This document shows, piece by piece, positions 1 to 11,712 of a stretch of DNA of 64,000 nucleotides (position 1 is its first letter; every line of letters starts with the position of its first letter). The notes beneath the pieces are model-generated. The model was not told the DNA's origin. It did not search any database and saw nothing but the letters and a program-made list of their open reading frames with translations. A program made the translations under genes and the position numbers. This DNA comes from Neoceratodus forsteri (Eukaryota > Chordata > Ceratodontiformes > Ceratodontidae), in the NCBI GenBank assembly GCA_016271365.2, contig CM057459.1, positions 820,257,001 to 820,321,000 on the forward strand, read 5' to 3'.

Positions 1-24
1 TTCTTATTTATCTCTGTGACCTAC

Positions 25-295
25 TTTCTCATAAGGGTATTTAGCATAAACTATCCCCTCCCTCTATTACCCCCACCTCCATAACTCCTTCTTTTGGTCC
101 TACCAGCTTCCTATACCTGCCCCACCCATTCTTCAACTCATTAGTACTCCCTTCACCCACCAGCTCCACTGGATATCTGTTCCATGGCTCCAGCACTCTC
201 TCAGTGAAGTTGAATTTTCTCACATCTCTCCTGAAGTTCCCACCGATGTGCTTCCATGCATGCCCTCACATTACTGCATTACTCAGTAACTGGGT
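25..295 (-). mobile_element. CR1-like LINE, 3'-terminal ORF2 fragment
   Basis: Read on the minus strand, 223 to 41 encodes a peptide of the form FTERVLEPWNRYPVEL..ELKNGWGRYR. This matches the last ~40 residues of the CR1-like ORF2 copies elsewhere in the window (FTERVVDAWNSLPEEVV..EFKNAWDRH at 24.4 kb). The frame can be followed upstream to about 290 with a stop. It is only the extreme C-terminus with a little 3' UTR, so it is a dead, 5'-truncated copy. The upstream edge lies against the putative LTR of the neighbouring retroviral remnant. Family-level call only. Confidence 0.7.
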
Positions 296-380
296 AATAA
301 ATCACCCTCTCAAGTTCTTGGTGGAATGGCACAAAAGGAAGAGCCAACAGACAAGTGGTACTCGTGTAATAAATGAAATT

Positions 381-927
381 TGTTACAGATCAGTAATACA
401 GACATGCTACCATTACGGTGTGAACACTGGGAGAACACCAATTTTTCTTTCTAGGCAATGCAGACAGTTTTTCTCTTCTCAGAGAAGCTATGTGTTACAA
501 CGGGTCTTATGCCCTAATACTTGCTATAGCAATGGCTATGGAAGATACATAAAATATATATAACTGGTCAAAAACAGGTGGTCTGAGTAACTATCCTAAC
601 TAGTATAAAAAGTTGCATAGCTTGCAAATAGATAACAGTACAATGTGACCTCTATAATCCAAGGTCAGTTGTAATGATGCACAATTACTAAAGAGCACAG
701 TGCTGCCTTACACATAAAAATACAGTACGAAATAGAGCAAAAAGCATTTCTCATGGCTTATATATATCAGTAAAGCATAATATGTATCAGTAAATTGTAA
801 TAGAACACAGATCCTAACACTTATGCTTATATGATAAGTGTCTTCGCCCTAAGGTTAGCACCTATACCTACATAAGTTGCTGCCCACGAGGTGGGGGCAC
901 CATAGGGATGCTGGACCATGGATAACA
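381..927 (-). repeat. Putative 3' LTR of a minus-strand endogenous retrovirus-like element
   Basis: On the minus strand a polypurine tract (928-937) is followed at once by TGTTATCC, the TG start expected of an LTR. About 547 bp further on, GTAACA closes at 381, giving a 5-bp terminal inverted pair TGTTA/TAACA. A TATA-like run (TATATATAAG on the minus strand) lies near 760. Env-like coding sequence lies upstream of the tract, as expected in a provirus. The second LTR is not visible in the window, so the outer end at 381 is inferred from the terminal pair alone. Confidence 0.4.
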
Positions 928-937
928 TTCCCCCCTT
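928..937 (-). promoter_or_regulatory. Putative polypurine tract (plus-strand DNA primer)
   Basis: The minus strand reads AAGGGGGGAA directly before TGTTAT. Purine-rich runs immediately upstream of the 3' LTR prime second-strand synthesis in retroviruses and LTR retrotransposons. It is the best single clue that the degenerate frame to the right belongs to an LTR element. Confidence 0.45.
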
Positions 938-1984
938 GATGTATTCAAAAGAAAAGGCAACAACCAAAGGAAAGTAGTGGGATGGAGCTACAGAAGCTGT
1001 CATTTACAAGCCCGAGGCACAAGCCTGTTAAAGAAATTCGAGTTGTTCACAATGTTGATTGAGAGTGTGCTGCAGACAGCAAAGTGTTAGTATTAGAAAA
1101 TCAATCAAAAATTCTTGCATAATAACAAAGGCTTTAAAAGTTAATTTTATCCAAGTATTGGATTAAGCAGTGCTTAAATCACCATTGTGAATAAGAGTAT
1201 AAAGAGCATCTCCAGCTTTAGAAATATTGTTGCTAATATAGATAAGATGTGAATCCTTTCTCGCTAAAAGAGATTTCAATGAAAGTGTCAAAGGGTCAAT
1301 ATGTGCATTAAAAATAAGCAAATATTGAGACAAGGCAAGCAAGTATTGTGGATCAGTATCAATAATAGCTGGTTCAGGGAGAGGAATAGGAGTAATAACA
1401 GTGTGACCAATGACTGTTTTCTGCTGTGGAGTAAAACAGAAGTTAAGAAAATTAATAGTTCAAGTTTTGGCACCATAAGCAAAGGAATAATGATTTGTCA
1501 CTGCACATTACTGCCCATCAAAATTGTAAGTCGCTCTTACAGTTGGAACTCTCCATTGTTGTAGACGTATAGGAAAAGTGAATGACTGGTTGGTGAGCCA
1601 TGATGTGAAGTGATGTACCTCCTCCGGGTAGCCTCAGGATACAGCTGTTTTGGCGGCGGGCACTGAAGATGCAGCTTGAGAAGATTGTTCAGTCATATTA
1701 GATGGTAGATCAACACCCAAAGTAAAGGACCAGTCAAGGTGTTCCAGAGAGTATCCGCATATAGGTTTAACAATGTCAAATATGTCACAGTGGCACAGGT
1801 AACAATATCTCTTCTTGGCGCAGCAGTTGGTATGCAGTGCCACCCAAGCTTGAAGAACAGCGTGGTATACAAGCAAAGAAGGCAAGTCAGTTCATTCTCA
1901 GTAAATGTTGTCATCGAGATGTCCAATGGAATGAATAGCAGCCAGTTTGTCAAAGACAGAAGTTTGAGGATCAAAGCGAGGTGA
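938..1984 (-). pseudogene. Degenerate Env-like coding remnant, 3'-proximal part
   Basis: The minus strand holds long but stop-broken reading frames (1885-1634, 1974-1693, 1482-1288) that follow one another with shifts. The translated text is Cys-rich near 1830-1750 and later shows NxS/NxT-type sites and hydrophobic stretches. It ends shortly before the polypurine tract and LTR, where env lies in a retrovirus. Matching pieces at 3449-3665, 4556-4726 and 12610-13060 seem to be the upstream parts, separated by later insertions. No fully diagnostic Env motif is intact, so the family is inferred from position, hydrophobicity and Cys pattern. It could instead be another LTR-element ORF. Non-functional: several stops and frameshifts. 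Confidence 0.35.
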
Positions 1985-3448
1985 CTGGAGAAGGGCTCAT
2001 GTGATCCTGCTCCACAAGAGTGGTAGCAGGGAGGAGGCAGGGAATTATAAGACCAGTCAGTCCTACCTCAGTAGTAGGCAAGATTATGGAGGCACTCCTT
2101 AAGAAAAGGATAGTGCAACACCTGGAATCCATAGGAGCACAGGATCCAAGGGTTTACTAAAGGAAGGTCCTGTCAAACTAATCTCATAGATTTCTTTGAC
2201 TGGGTAACCAGAGTGGTGGACCAAGGGAGAGCAGTTGATGTCGCCTGCCTTGACTTCAGCAAAGCTTTCGATACTGTTCCACATAGAAGATTGATTAATA
2301 AGCTGGGTAGGCTCGGGGTGGGTCAGAAGCTGGTCAATTGGGTGGCAAACTGGTTGACGGGCAGAAAACAGAGAGTGGTAGTAAATGATATACAGTCAGA
2401 AGAGATGCAAGTTACAAGTGGGGTACCTTAGGGATCAGTCCTAGGGCCAGTCCTCTTCAATATCTTCATCAGTGACATTGTAGATGGACTGGAGGGTAAG
2501 GTTTGTCTGTTTGCAGATGACACCAAGATCTACAACAGAGTAGATGATCCAGATGGGGTGGGAAGAATGAGAGGAGATCTGGATAAACTAGCAAAATGGT
2601 TGGAAGAGTGACAACTGGGGGTTAAAGCAAAGAAGTGCAAGATCATGCACATAGGGAAGAGAAACCCTGAAGCCACCTATAGGCTGGGAGGGGAGTTGCT
2701 GGCAGTCACAAGGGAAGAAAGAGACTTGGGCATCATCATCATCTCTGATGACCTGAAATCATCCAAGCAGACCACTAAAGCAGTAGATAAGGTTAGGGGG
2801 ATGTTAGGGTGTATTAGTAGGGGTATCACAATTTGGAAGAGGGAGGCAATAATCACTCTTTACAAGACACTGGTTAGGCCCCATCTGGAGTACTGTGTGC
2901 AGTACTGGAGGCCACACCTTCACAAGGACATTAACCAAATTGAGGCAGTCCAAATAAGGGCAACCAAATGGTGCAAGGACTGCATCAGAAAACATATGAG
3001 GAAAGATTAACGGAGCTCAATATGTATACCCTAGAGCAAAGGAGGGAGAGAGGTGATATGATTGAAACATTCAAACACCTTAAAGGCATTAACAAGGTGA
3101 AAGAGTCTAACATGTTTCAATATAAGAAAAATAGCAGGACAAGAGGACACAGCATGAGATTAGAGGGATGCCGATTGAGGGGTAGTGTGAGGATGTTATT
3201 TTTCACAGAAAGGATGGTGGATGCATGGAATGGCCTACATCAGGAAGTGGTGGATATGAATACAGTGCAGGGCTTCAAACAACCATGGGATAGGCATAAG
3301 GAAGCAATACAGATGAGTATGAATAGATAGGCCATTGACAGAGCAAAGGCTGATGGCACATTTATAAGGTAGAAAAAGAAATGGGCAGACTGGATGTGTC
3401 TTGCGGTCCTTATCTGCCATCAACTTCTATGTTTCTATGTTTCTATGA
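1985..3448 (+). mobile_element. CR1-like LINE, 5'-truncated, RT to 3' tail
   Basis: Translation shows the last two thirds of a non-LTR ORF2. It starts in the pre-RT motif (LHKSG..NY), then the RT core with CLDFSKAFDTVPH (about 2249-2281) and FADD (about 2511-2522), both catalytic-Asp motifs intact. It continues through the thumb (RPHLEYCVQYWRPH) to the C-terminal FTERMVDAWNGL block (about 3200-3240). In-frame stops (for example near 2430 and 2610) and frameshifts kill it. The 3' end carries a short tandem tail of TTTCTATG units (3428-3448), shared with other copies here. GAGGT occurs at both edges and may be a short target duplication. It is inserted in the minus-strand Env-like frame. Confidence 0.88.
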
Positions 3449-3665
3449 GGTAGTGACAAGGTAAAAATAATAAACATATTGTCATCGATTGAACAACGTT
3501 TAGTAAAATAGCATGGGGCTCGGTTTCGATAACGTGAAACTTGCCTAAGATTTATAGCAGTAGGCATAGAAATATTGACAGAGTTTGACATACACAATGT
3601 AATGCATGCAGTAGATTTGCAGTGATGACAATACCATTTAGACATTCTTCTGTCATGAATAATAT
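3449..3665 (-). pseudogene. Env-like coding remnant, second piece
   Basis: The minus strand is open over about 72 codons (3645-3427) and continues to the edge of the L2 LINE at about 3665. The peptide is Cys-rich (WYCHHCKS..CITLC) with possible N-glycosylation sites, a pattern typical of viral surface glycoproteins. It sits between two plus-strand LINEs and is collinear with the remnants on either side. Assignment to the same ancestral ORF is inference. Confidence 0.35.
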
Positions 3666-4555
3666 CTGGAATGCATCATGTTTCCAAGTCCCAGAAGCGA
3701 TTGTTAACAGTGGCAATCACATCGGTTGTGGACCCGGGTCATCGTGCAGAGAAGTTGACTCCTGGGTCTCCCTCTGGCCTTGTATTAGGGGGTAACCAGT
3801 TGAGACCTTCTGAACAGGTGCAGAATCTGGGTGTAATTCTTGACAGTGAGTTCATGCTGAAGATACAGGTATCTACCACTGTCAAGTCTTCCTTTTACCA
3901 TCTGAGGAATATCGCCCAGATAAAACACCTTGTTCCACATGATGACCTTCCTGTGTTGGTCCATGACTTTGTTTCCTCGCATCTTGATTACTGTAATGCT
4001 CTATATCTAGGGTTGCCGGGGGTGGATCTCCATCGCCTGCAGCTGGTGCAGAATGCTGCAGCCAGGTTGTTGACTGGGCTACCAAGAACTTGCCATATTA
4101 CTCCTGTGCTGCGCGAACTGCACTGGCTGCTGGTGTGGTGGAGAATCACCTTCAAGGTCGTGTTGCTGACCTATAAGACCCTACACGATCAGGGACCGGG
4201 CTACTTGGAAGATCTCCTTCAACCCTACCACCCTTTCTGCCCACTCTGCTCCACTGATGAGGGATTGCATAAGATTCCCAGGGTTCATCTTCAGTCATCT
4301 GGGGCCAGAGCTTTTTCTTTCATGGCCCCAACCCTGTGGAATTCTCTATCTAGTCAGATTAGAAAGTGCCTGTCGTCAGAATAATTTAAGGTGTCTCTGA
4401 AGAGTTATCTATTTGAATTAGCATTTGAATAGGTTTATTGCTGCTTTTTATTGTTTTTATGTTATTATTTATTATGTAAGATGTTATTTTGTACTTGCGC
4501 TTTGATATGTTGAAAAGAGCACTATAAATAAATTTTGATTGCTTGATTGATTGAT
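3666..4555 (+). mobile_element. L2-like LINE, 3' end
   Basis: A 237-codon open stretch (3671-4384) carries the standard L2 C-terminal series. It runs VQNLGVILDS, then FYHLRNI, LDYCNALYLGLP, LQLVQNAAARLLTG, HITPVLRELHWL, LLTYKTLH and finally APTLWNSL. After a stop, coding similarity goes on briefly (FKVSLKSYLFELAFE). The 3' UTR ends in TGATTGATTGAT repeats at about 4533-4554, as in L2 elements. It is 5'-truncated after RT and lacks the endonuclease and catalytic RT core. The main block is open, so this copy is less decayed than the CR1 next to it. Confidence 0.88.
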
Positions 4556-4726
4556 AAGAACCATAAGCGGAGTATAAAAGTTCACGGGTAATATATTGCT
4601 TGCCTGTATCATTGTTATTTTGAAAAATCAATTCATTAATTTTGTTTCTAATGTAGTTGAACCCTTTAGTGATTTCCTGCATGTTGTGTACAGTAAAGCG
4701 CTGTTCCTTACTTAAACCATCTACAC
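4556..4726 (-). pseudogene. Env-like coding remnant, third piece
   Basis: This minus-strand open stretch lies between the L2 tail and the first LTR. The translated text is amphipathic and Asn-rich, with heptad-like spacing of hydrophobics suggesting a coiled coil such as occurs behind a fusion peptide. The reading frame seems to continue past the 7.9 kb LTR element into 12610-13060. That continuity is the reason for assigning it to the retroviral remnant. Confidence 0.35.
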
Positions 4727-7700
4727 TGTGACAAGGAGCTCCTGCCACTCTTGAGAACTGACCTTTTCTTAAATCTTTTGCACAGTTCTTCTATTTCTTA
4801 GCCTAATATATCCTTTACAATTTCTATTCCATAAGGTTGGCCACCTCTGGGCACACCCTTCTCTTTCTTTACTATGCTATAGTGTCCTCTTTAATTTTCC
4901 TTTTCCCTCTCGGGTCCCCATACAGGGAGGTTATTGTGGTGACCTCCAAATGCACGTAAATCAGGTTGTGTGTATCATTGTTGGATTTAGTATGCAATAG
5001 CACTATGTCATAAAATTCCTTGATGTTTATACCTTATGTTTATGTACCTGTAAACCTGTAAATTTTGAAAATACCATGGCACTAGGTGTTTTTGATAATG
5101 GTAAAAAGTACTAGGTGACTATTATTTATTTTTATTTATTTATTTGTGTCTAGGATTACAAAATACCTTTGAGCCAAGACTCTTTTACAAAGGTTCCACG
5201 TCATGTTGGTTACAGGGTAACAGACACTAAAACATAAAACAGTTACAGGTACATGGTTTTACACAGTAACTTTGCTTGACAAAATCAGACTGAGTGATGA
5301 GTAGCTCAAGAAACAATAGGAGGAAGAGGGCAAGAAGGGGAGAGGGCTGAGGGTAAGGGAAGGCATAGGTGTCGAGAGTCAGGGTGAGGCAGCTGAGGGG
5401 TCCTTGTCAGGACAGACACAGGGCAAGTGCATTAGAAGTTGCATTGGACAGGTAAGTGCAAGAAAAGAGGGCAGAAACTGACACCTATAAGGTCAGAAGC
5501 AGTGTAGGGAATGAAGATGTTATGGGGTGCAAGCACAGGTGGAGGTGCCAGTTATGGAGAGAAGGAGCTTTTTTTTGAACACTTCAAGCATTGCTGTGGA
5601 TGAGGTGTCACTAGAGAGCTTGTTCAGCCAACTCAGAGCCCTGTATGCAAACGACCTTTGGCCTTGGGACATGCGGCAGTGGGGGATTTGAAGGATTTGG
5701 GGCTTAGCACTCCTGGTGTTGTGGTTGGTGATTTTGGGTTTGAGGAGGGTGCTAACTCCTGGTGGTGCCTTTCCCCATCAAGATTTTCTTAGCAGTGATG
5801 CAGGTTTGGTATTTGATTCGGTTGTTCAGTTGCAGCCAGCCTGTTTTGGAGTAGAGGTCGCAAGTGTGGGTGAGATGGTGGGAACCAGTAACGAGTTGGC
5901 AGGCTTGATTGAGGGAAGTTGAAACATGCCTGAGAGATGAGGTTGTGGCAGATCCATAGATAATGAGACCATAGTCAATTATGCTGATGATGGAGCTCTG
6001 GACAGCTATGGACAGAGCTTCTGGGGTTAGATGTTTCCTATGTCAGAATAGTAGGCCCATCCTGGTGTTGGCTACTTTTGCCATGTTATTGATGTGTGGG
6101 ACATAGGAGAGATTGCAGTTGAGGGTGAGGCCAAGGTATTTGAAGGTATGAACTTGTTCGAAGGTGATTCCTTACTTGGTTTTAATGGACAGCTGATATT
6201 GTTTGTATTTGTTTTGGGAGCTGCAGAAGATCATGGTCTTTGTTTTTTTCTGGTTAGAAATAAGTCTGTGTTTTGTGAACCAGTTTTCGACTGCAGAGAA
6301 GGCCTGTTGGAGGTTACCCTGTAGATGGACTGGATCATGGTTGGATGCCAGGATGACAGCATCATCTTTGTAGAGTAGGATCTGTTCAGGGCAGGATTCT
6401 GGCAGTGAGTTCAGAAAAAGGCTGAAAAAAAGGGGGCCCAAGATTGAGCCCTGTGGGAGATGGACCGGACTGGTCTTTGGTCTACAGTGTGCCAGCAATT
6501 CTCACTCTTTGGGAGCAGTTGTCTAAGTAGCTTTTGAACCAGTTCACTGAGTTAGGTGAGAGCCCTGCTAGTTGAAGCTGGGCAAGTAGGCAATTGTGGT
6601 TGATGGTATCAAAGACTTTAGTTAAGTTGATGAAGGAGGACCCAGTAAGATGACTGTTATCGAGTGAGTGATGGATTGTACCAGTGAATTCAAGTAGTGC
6701 TGCGGAGGTGCTATGACCTTCTCTAAAGCCATGTTGCTCCTTGCACAGGATGTTGTGATTGTCTAGGAAGTCGATGAGCTGGTCTGACACAATCTGTTCT
6801 AGGGCCTTGGAGAGTGGAGGTAGGATGGAAATTGGACGGTAATTCTCAGTAGCTGTTTGGTCACCACTTTTATGAATTGGAGTTACTGTGGCAGATTTCC
6901 AAAAGTCAGGGAACTGGCTGAGGCTGAGGGAGAGGTTGAAAATCCTGGTCAGTGTTCGGAATACTTCTTCAAGTGTGAGTGATAGCAGTTTGAGGTCAAG
7001 GGAGTCACTGCTGGCTCTGAAGTTGCAAATGGCTTTGGTAATGTAGCTTCGCACTTGATGCATTTTTACTGCTGTAAAGTAGAAGGGAGGGTGGCTGTAG
7101 GTGGCTGGGGGGGGGCAAGGGGAACCACCTCATCGAAAAAACCCTGTGGGAGTACAGCACTGAGGTGCATGAAGGTGTCATTGAATGCATCAGCAATGAG
7201 TTTCTGGTCTAGTGTAGTTTCACCATTTATGCTGAGTACTGATGGGGATGATTTAGACTGCTTCCTGGTGACTTCTTTAATGTTATTCCAGAAGTCCTTA
7301 CCATTGCCCCATGAGTTAGTGAGAGCATTATGGAAATAGGTGGTCTTCGTATCCCGGATATATTTGGTGCAGTCATTTCATGCACGTTTATAGTTAGCAA
7401 TATCAACTTGTCTCCCGGTGTTTCTGGCAATCTCCCAAAGGTGGTCTCGAGCTTTTATTCATCTAAGTAGGTCTCCGGTGAGCCAGGGGTTACATAGGGC
7501 TTTGGCATTGTGCTTCTTGAGGGGTGCAAATATGTTGCATGCTTGGTTGAAGATCCTGATGAAGTGTTCCAGTGTGGTGTTCACATTGGTTGCAGTGAGA
7601 ATTGGGGACCAATCCTGTTGATGAAGGAAGGTTTTGAGATGAGGTTGCTTGCCTCTAGGTAGAACTCAGCTAGTAATGGTTTTGGGGGGCTTGATGAATT

Positions 7701-8247
7701 TATTGGACCAGTAGCAGATGATGGGGGAGTGGATTCACTTAAAGAAATTAAGTTAGTTGTGCTATTTAAAATGCATATAAATTGCTGTAAACTGAACAAG
7801 TCTTAAATGTCATGATGATTCACATATATCCCCTGATGCTTTGCATTTTGGAAATATGTATGATGATGTATTTCTTTGAAACTTAATTTGTTGCCAATGC
7901 CCTTTGGGGTAACCTTTTTTTTTCAGTGTTTCTGCACTGAGGTTCTTTGTTTTAAGCTTGTTTTTTCTTTTTCTTTTTGAGCCCTCCCTACCCAAGCCAA
8001 CAGGGCCCAGATAGGGATGAAGGGTTTTCACTGAAAAGTGGTTAGATCAGAGATCAGTGTCAGTAGGTGCTGGCTAAGTGTAGAGAAAGGACATTCATTG
8101 TCTGTTGCTGCAAACTGATGTACTGAAGAAGGAATATGCTATTGCTGAAGCTTATTTCCTGTATTCTGAATAAACATCACACAGAGATTGTGTATTGAAC
8201 CTGAAGTTTCGTGCCTGGTCCATCTGTTATCCCACAACTCCCCCACA
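4727..8247 (+). repeat. LTR 1 of the three-LTR element (split by a LINE)
   Basis: The LTR starts TGTGACA and ends CCACA. Its left part is 4727-5124 and its right part 7739-8247; joined they match the length of LTRs 2 and 3. A polyadenylation signal AATAAA lies near 8171, followed by a short R/U5-like segment. The three LTRs differ by scattered substitutions, so the element is old. Confidence 0.85.
5125..7738 (-). mobile_element. CR1/L2-group LINE inserted in LTR 1
   Basis: On the minus strand the element runs from about 7738 (5'-truncated in the endonuclease-RT linker) to a 3' tail of AAATA units (5125-5155). The RT core lies at about 7063-6172, with NYRPISIL, QHGFREGHST, then INLTKVFDTINH at about 6640-6600 and YKDDAVILA near 6390-6370. 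The first catalytic Asp of the usual DLSKAFD motif is Asn, and the YADD box reads YKDD. With several stops, this copy is dead. LTR 2 shows the unbroken sequence gtgactattaaagaaatt at the homologous site, which places both ends. Confidence 0.85.
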
Positions 8248-8251
8248 GACT

Positions 8252-8270
8252 TGGTGTTGGAAGTGGGATA
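8252..8270 (+). promoter_or_regulatory. Primer binding site candidate, copy 1
   Basis: TGGTGTTGGAAGTGGGATA begins four bases after LTR 1. It resembles the complement of the 3' end of vertebrate tRNA-Leu (TGGTGTCAGGAGTGGGAT) with three or so differences. The second internal region has the homologous site at 10432-10450. The tRNA identity comes from memory and should be treated as tentative. Confidence 0.5.
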
Positions 8271-9521
8271 ACTTGCAGGAAGCATCTGGACTGGCCGAAG
8301 AGGGACGTTTTCTGGCAGATCTCGCCCAGATATCCCAGGTGGACCAATGCACCAGGAGTTGCCAGAGAAAAACCCGGAGAAGAAAGTCCATGGAGTACCG
8401 ACCAGAACTATGGCTGACAGATGAAGTGAAGCTGCTGCCTGGACTGGACCTGAGAGCTCAGAGGAAGGCCAAGCCTGAAGATGACAAAGAGATGCAGGTT
8501 GAAGCAGACTGGAGGTGCGAGGGACAACATCAACGAGGTGGAGACCCTGATAAGGATGATTCACTGGATGAGTGGGCAATGGCTAGAGGCACACCAACTA
8601 CGCAGAGAGGAAGAACAGCAGTGCCAGGTGCTCAAGAGGTCCCTGCTGGAGAGTTTGGATAAATAATTGGTGGAGGATTTTTCATGGGCACAGCTGGAGG
8701 AGGACCCCCTGACTGAGCAGGATATTCCTTTGTTTCCTGTGTTCCTAGGATGTTACCTGTTGGAGTTCAGAGATGCAAGTATGGAACTTCAATGTGACAC
8801 CCCAGTTAAGACTATGCCAAGTGATATTGTGCTGGGGTTGAAGACTCCAAGAAAGCAAGAAGAAGCCTGTAAGGCAGAAGGGACTTTCTTGTATTGATGC
8901 AGCTAAATCTATTAATAGTATTGACTGGTGTATACTGCATGCTAAAGATGCTAAAATTTGCAAAATGTTACAATATGTCAAGGTCAAGGAGGTGGTACAT
9001 GTGTTTTATTTTTTTTGATGAAAAGTCTACAAAGGAGGAGGTGGGTGGAAAATGGATAGGAACCTGTGTTGGGGTAACACCAAAAGATTGTCTATCCTCT
9101 GATGTCTGTATCTGTAGCAAATGAATGAATCAAGAGACACAGTGAGTTTATGTAGAGGCGTTGAACCTGGAACTGGGCCTCTGCTTAAAAATGACATGTC
9201 TGGTGGGGTTGGAGCAGGTAATTAATCACCCTAGAAAACTTGTTTCTATGGTACTGGACTTTACAGCCATCCAGATTTTTTGGTTAAGAAATATGACGTA
9301 CTTTCTCTAAAAGGAGATAGTTCAGGAAAGGTGCTGTTAGTCTCTGTTGAGAAATGTGTTAATGCCTCAGGGTAAAGCATGATGAAATCCCCTATTTTAT
9401 GATAGAATATTTATCCTTAATAGGGATCCTGAAACAGAGCTTCTGAAGATGGATGGGTGGAAGCTCCATCCCTTCCTGGGACAGGAAGATGGTAAGCAGT
9501 CTGCAATAACTGCTTCCCTCT

Positions 9522-9534
9522 TAAGGTGGGGATA
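9522..9534 (+). promoter_or_regulatory. Polypurine tract before LTR 2
   Basis: TAAGGTGGGGATA directly precedes the TG of LTR 2. The same position before LTR 3 (11700-11712) reads AAGGTGGAGATA. Purine-rich tracts at this site prime plus-strand synthesis. Confidence 0.6.
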
Positions 9535-10427
9535 TGTGACAGAGACCTTCTGCCACTCCTCAGGACTGACCTTTTCTTAAATCTTTTGCAACAGTTCTTC
9601 TATTTCTTAGCCCAATCTATCAATTACAATTTCTATGCCATATGGTTGGCCACCTCTGGGCACCCCCTTCTCTTTCTTTACTATGCTAAAGTGTCCTCTT
9701 TAATTTTCCTTTTACCTCTCAGGTCCTCGTACAGGGAGGTTATTGTGGTGACCACCAAATGTATGTAAAACAGGTTGTGTTTATTGTTGTTGGATTTAGT
9801 ATGCAATAGCACTATGTCATAAAATACCTTGATGTATATATCCTATGTTTATGAAAACTGCAAATGTTGAAAATACCATGGCACTAGGTGTTTTTGATAA
9901 TGGTAAAAAGTACTAAGTGACTATTAAAGAAATTAAGTTAGTTGTGCTATTTAAAATGCATGTAAATTGCTATAAACTGAATAAGTCTTAAATGTCATGG
10001 TGATTCACATATATCCTATGATGCTTTGCATTTTGGGAAGTATGTATAAGGATGTATTTCTTTGAAACTTAATTTGTTGCCAATGCCCTTTGGGGTAACC
10101 TTTTTTTTCAGTGTTTCTGCACTAAGGTTCTTTGTTTTTAGCTTTTTTTTTTCTTTTTGAGCCCCCAATACCCAAGCTAATGGGGCCCACATAGGGACGA
10201 AGGGTTTTCAATGAGAAGTGGTTAGATCAGAGACCAGTGTCAGTAGGTGCTGGCTAAGTGCAGAGAAAGGACATTCATAGTCTGTTCCTGCAAACTGATG
10301 TACTGAAGAAGGAATATACTATTGCTGAAGCTTATTTCCTGTATTCTGAATAAACATCACACAGAGATTGTGTACTAAACCTGAAGTTTGGTGTCTGGTC
10401 CATCTGTTATCCCACAACTCCTCCACA
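9535..10427 (+). repeat. LTR 2 (uninterrupted, 893 bp)
   Basis: It starts TGTGACAG and ends CTCCACA. AATAAA sits at about 10349, some 75 bp before the end. It gives the clean reference for the split LTR 1. It serves as both the 3' LTR of internal region 1 and the 5' LTR of internal region 2. Confidence 0.88.
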
Positions 10428-11712
10428 GACTTGGTGTTAGAAGAGGGATATCTTGCAGGTAGCATCTGGACTGGCTGGACAGGGATGTTTTCTGGTGGAT
10501 CTTGGCCAGATATCCCAGGTGGACCAATGCACCAGGAGTTGCCAGAGAAGAACCTGGAGAAGAAAGTCCGTGGAGTTTTGACCAGAACTATGGCTGACAG
10601 ATGAAGTGAAGCTGCTGTCTGGACTGGACCTGTGAGCTCAGAAGAAGGCCAAGCCTGAAGATGACAAAGAGATGCAGGTCGAATCAGACTGGAGGTGCAA
10701 TGGACAACACCAAGGAGGTGGAGAACATGATGAGAATGATCCACTAGATGAGCAGGCAATGGCTGGAGGCACACCAACTATGCAGAGAGGCAGAACATCA
10801 GTGCCAGGGGCTTGAGAGGTCCCTGCTGGAGAGTTTGGATAAATAATTGGAGGAGGATTTTTCATGGGCACAGCTGGAGGAGGACCCCCTGACTGAGCAG
10901 GATATTCCTTTGTTTCCTGTGTTCCTAGGATGTTACCTGTTGGAGCTCAGAGATGCAAGTATGGAACTTGAATGTGAGACCCCAGGTAAGTCTGTGCCAA
11001 GTGATATTGAGCTGTGGTTGAAGACTCCAAGCAAGCAAGAAGAAGCCTATAAGGCTGAAGGGACTTTTCTTGTATTGATGCAGCTAAATCTATTAATAGT
11101 ATTGACTGGTGTATACTGCATGCTAAAGATACTAAAATTGCCAAAATGTTACAATATGTTAAGATCAAGACGGTGGTACATGTGTTTTATTTTTTTGATG
11201 AAAAAACTACAAAGGAGGAGATGTGTGGAAAATGGATAGGAACCTGTGTTGGGGTAACACAAAAAGATTGTCTATCCTCAGGTGTCCGTATCTGTAACAA
11301 ATGAATGAATCAAGAGACACAATGAGTTTATGTAGAGGTGTTAAACCTAGGACTGGACACTTGCTTAAAAACGACATGTCTTTTGGGGTTGGAGCAGATA
11401 ATTAATCACCCTAGGGAAATTGTTTCTATGGTACTGGACTTTATAGCCATCCAGATTTTTTGGTTAAGAAATATGATGTACTTTTCCTAAAAGGAGATAG
11501 TTCAGGAAAGGTACTGTTGGTATCTGTTGAGAAATGTGCTAATGCCTCAGGGTAAAGAATGATGATATCCACTATGTTTATGATAGGATGTTTATCCTTA
11601 ATAGGGACCCTGAGACAGAGCTTCTGAAGATGGATGGGTGGAAGCTCCATCCCTTCCTGGGACAGGAAGATGGTAAGCAGTCTGCAATAACTGCCCTCCT
11701 AAGGTGGAGATA
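10428..11712 (+). mobile_element. Internal region 2 with degenerate gag-like frame
   Basis: This is a diverged second copy of internal region 1. The frame 10847-11239 is open for 130 codons, beginning EEDFSWAQLEEDPLTEQDIP, and reads further than in copy 1. Upstream, the coiled-coil block is broken by a stop near 10815. A primer-site homologue lies at 10432-10450 and a polypurine tract at 11700-11712. Substitutions between the copies are scattered over all codon positions as far as I can tell by eye, so nothing suggests selection on the protein. Confidence 0.6.

Larger units (their letters stand above)
8248..9534 (+). mobile_element. Internal region 1 with degenerate gag-like frame
   Basis: The region is only 1.29 kb long. 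A reading frame from about 8481 runs 61 codons to a stop at 8664, then continues in the same frame from 8667 to 8897. The first block contains a charged heptad-like segment (WLEAHQLRREEEQQCQ), and the second begins EDFSWAQLEEDPLTEQDIP. The layout (primer site, coiled-coil-rich acidic protein, no enzymes) suggests a truncated gag, but no capsid or zinc-knuckle motif is visible. The rest, 8900-9520, holds no convincing frame. Functionally dead. Confidence 0.6.

Noticed and set aside
1985..3448. Active CR1 element because both catalytic motifs are intact
   Set aside because: It is 5'-truncated and has several in-frame stops and frameshifts.
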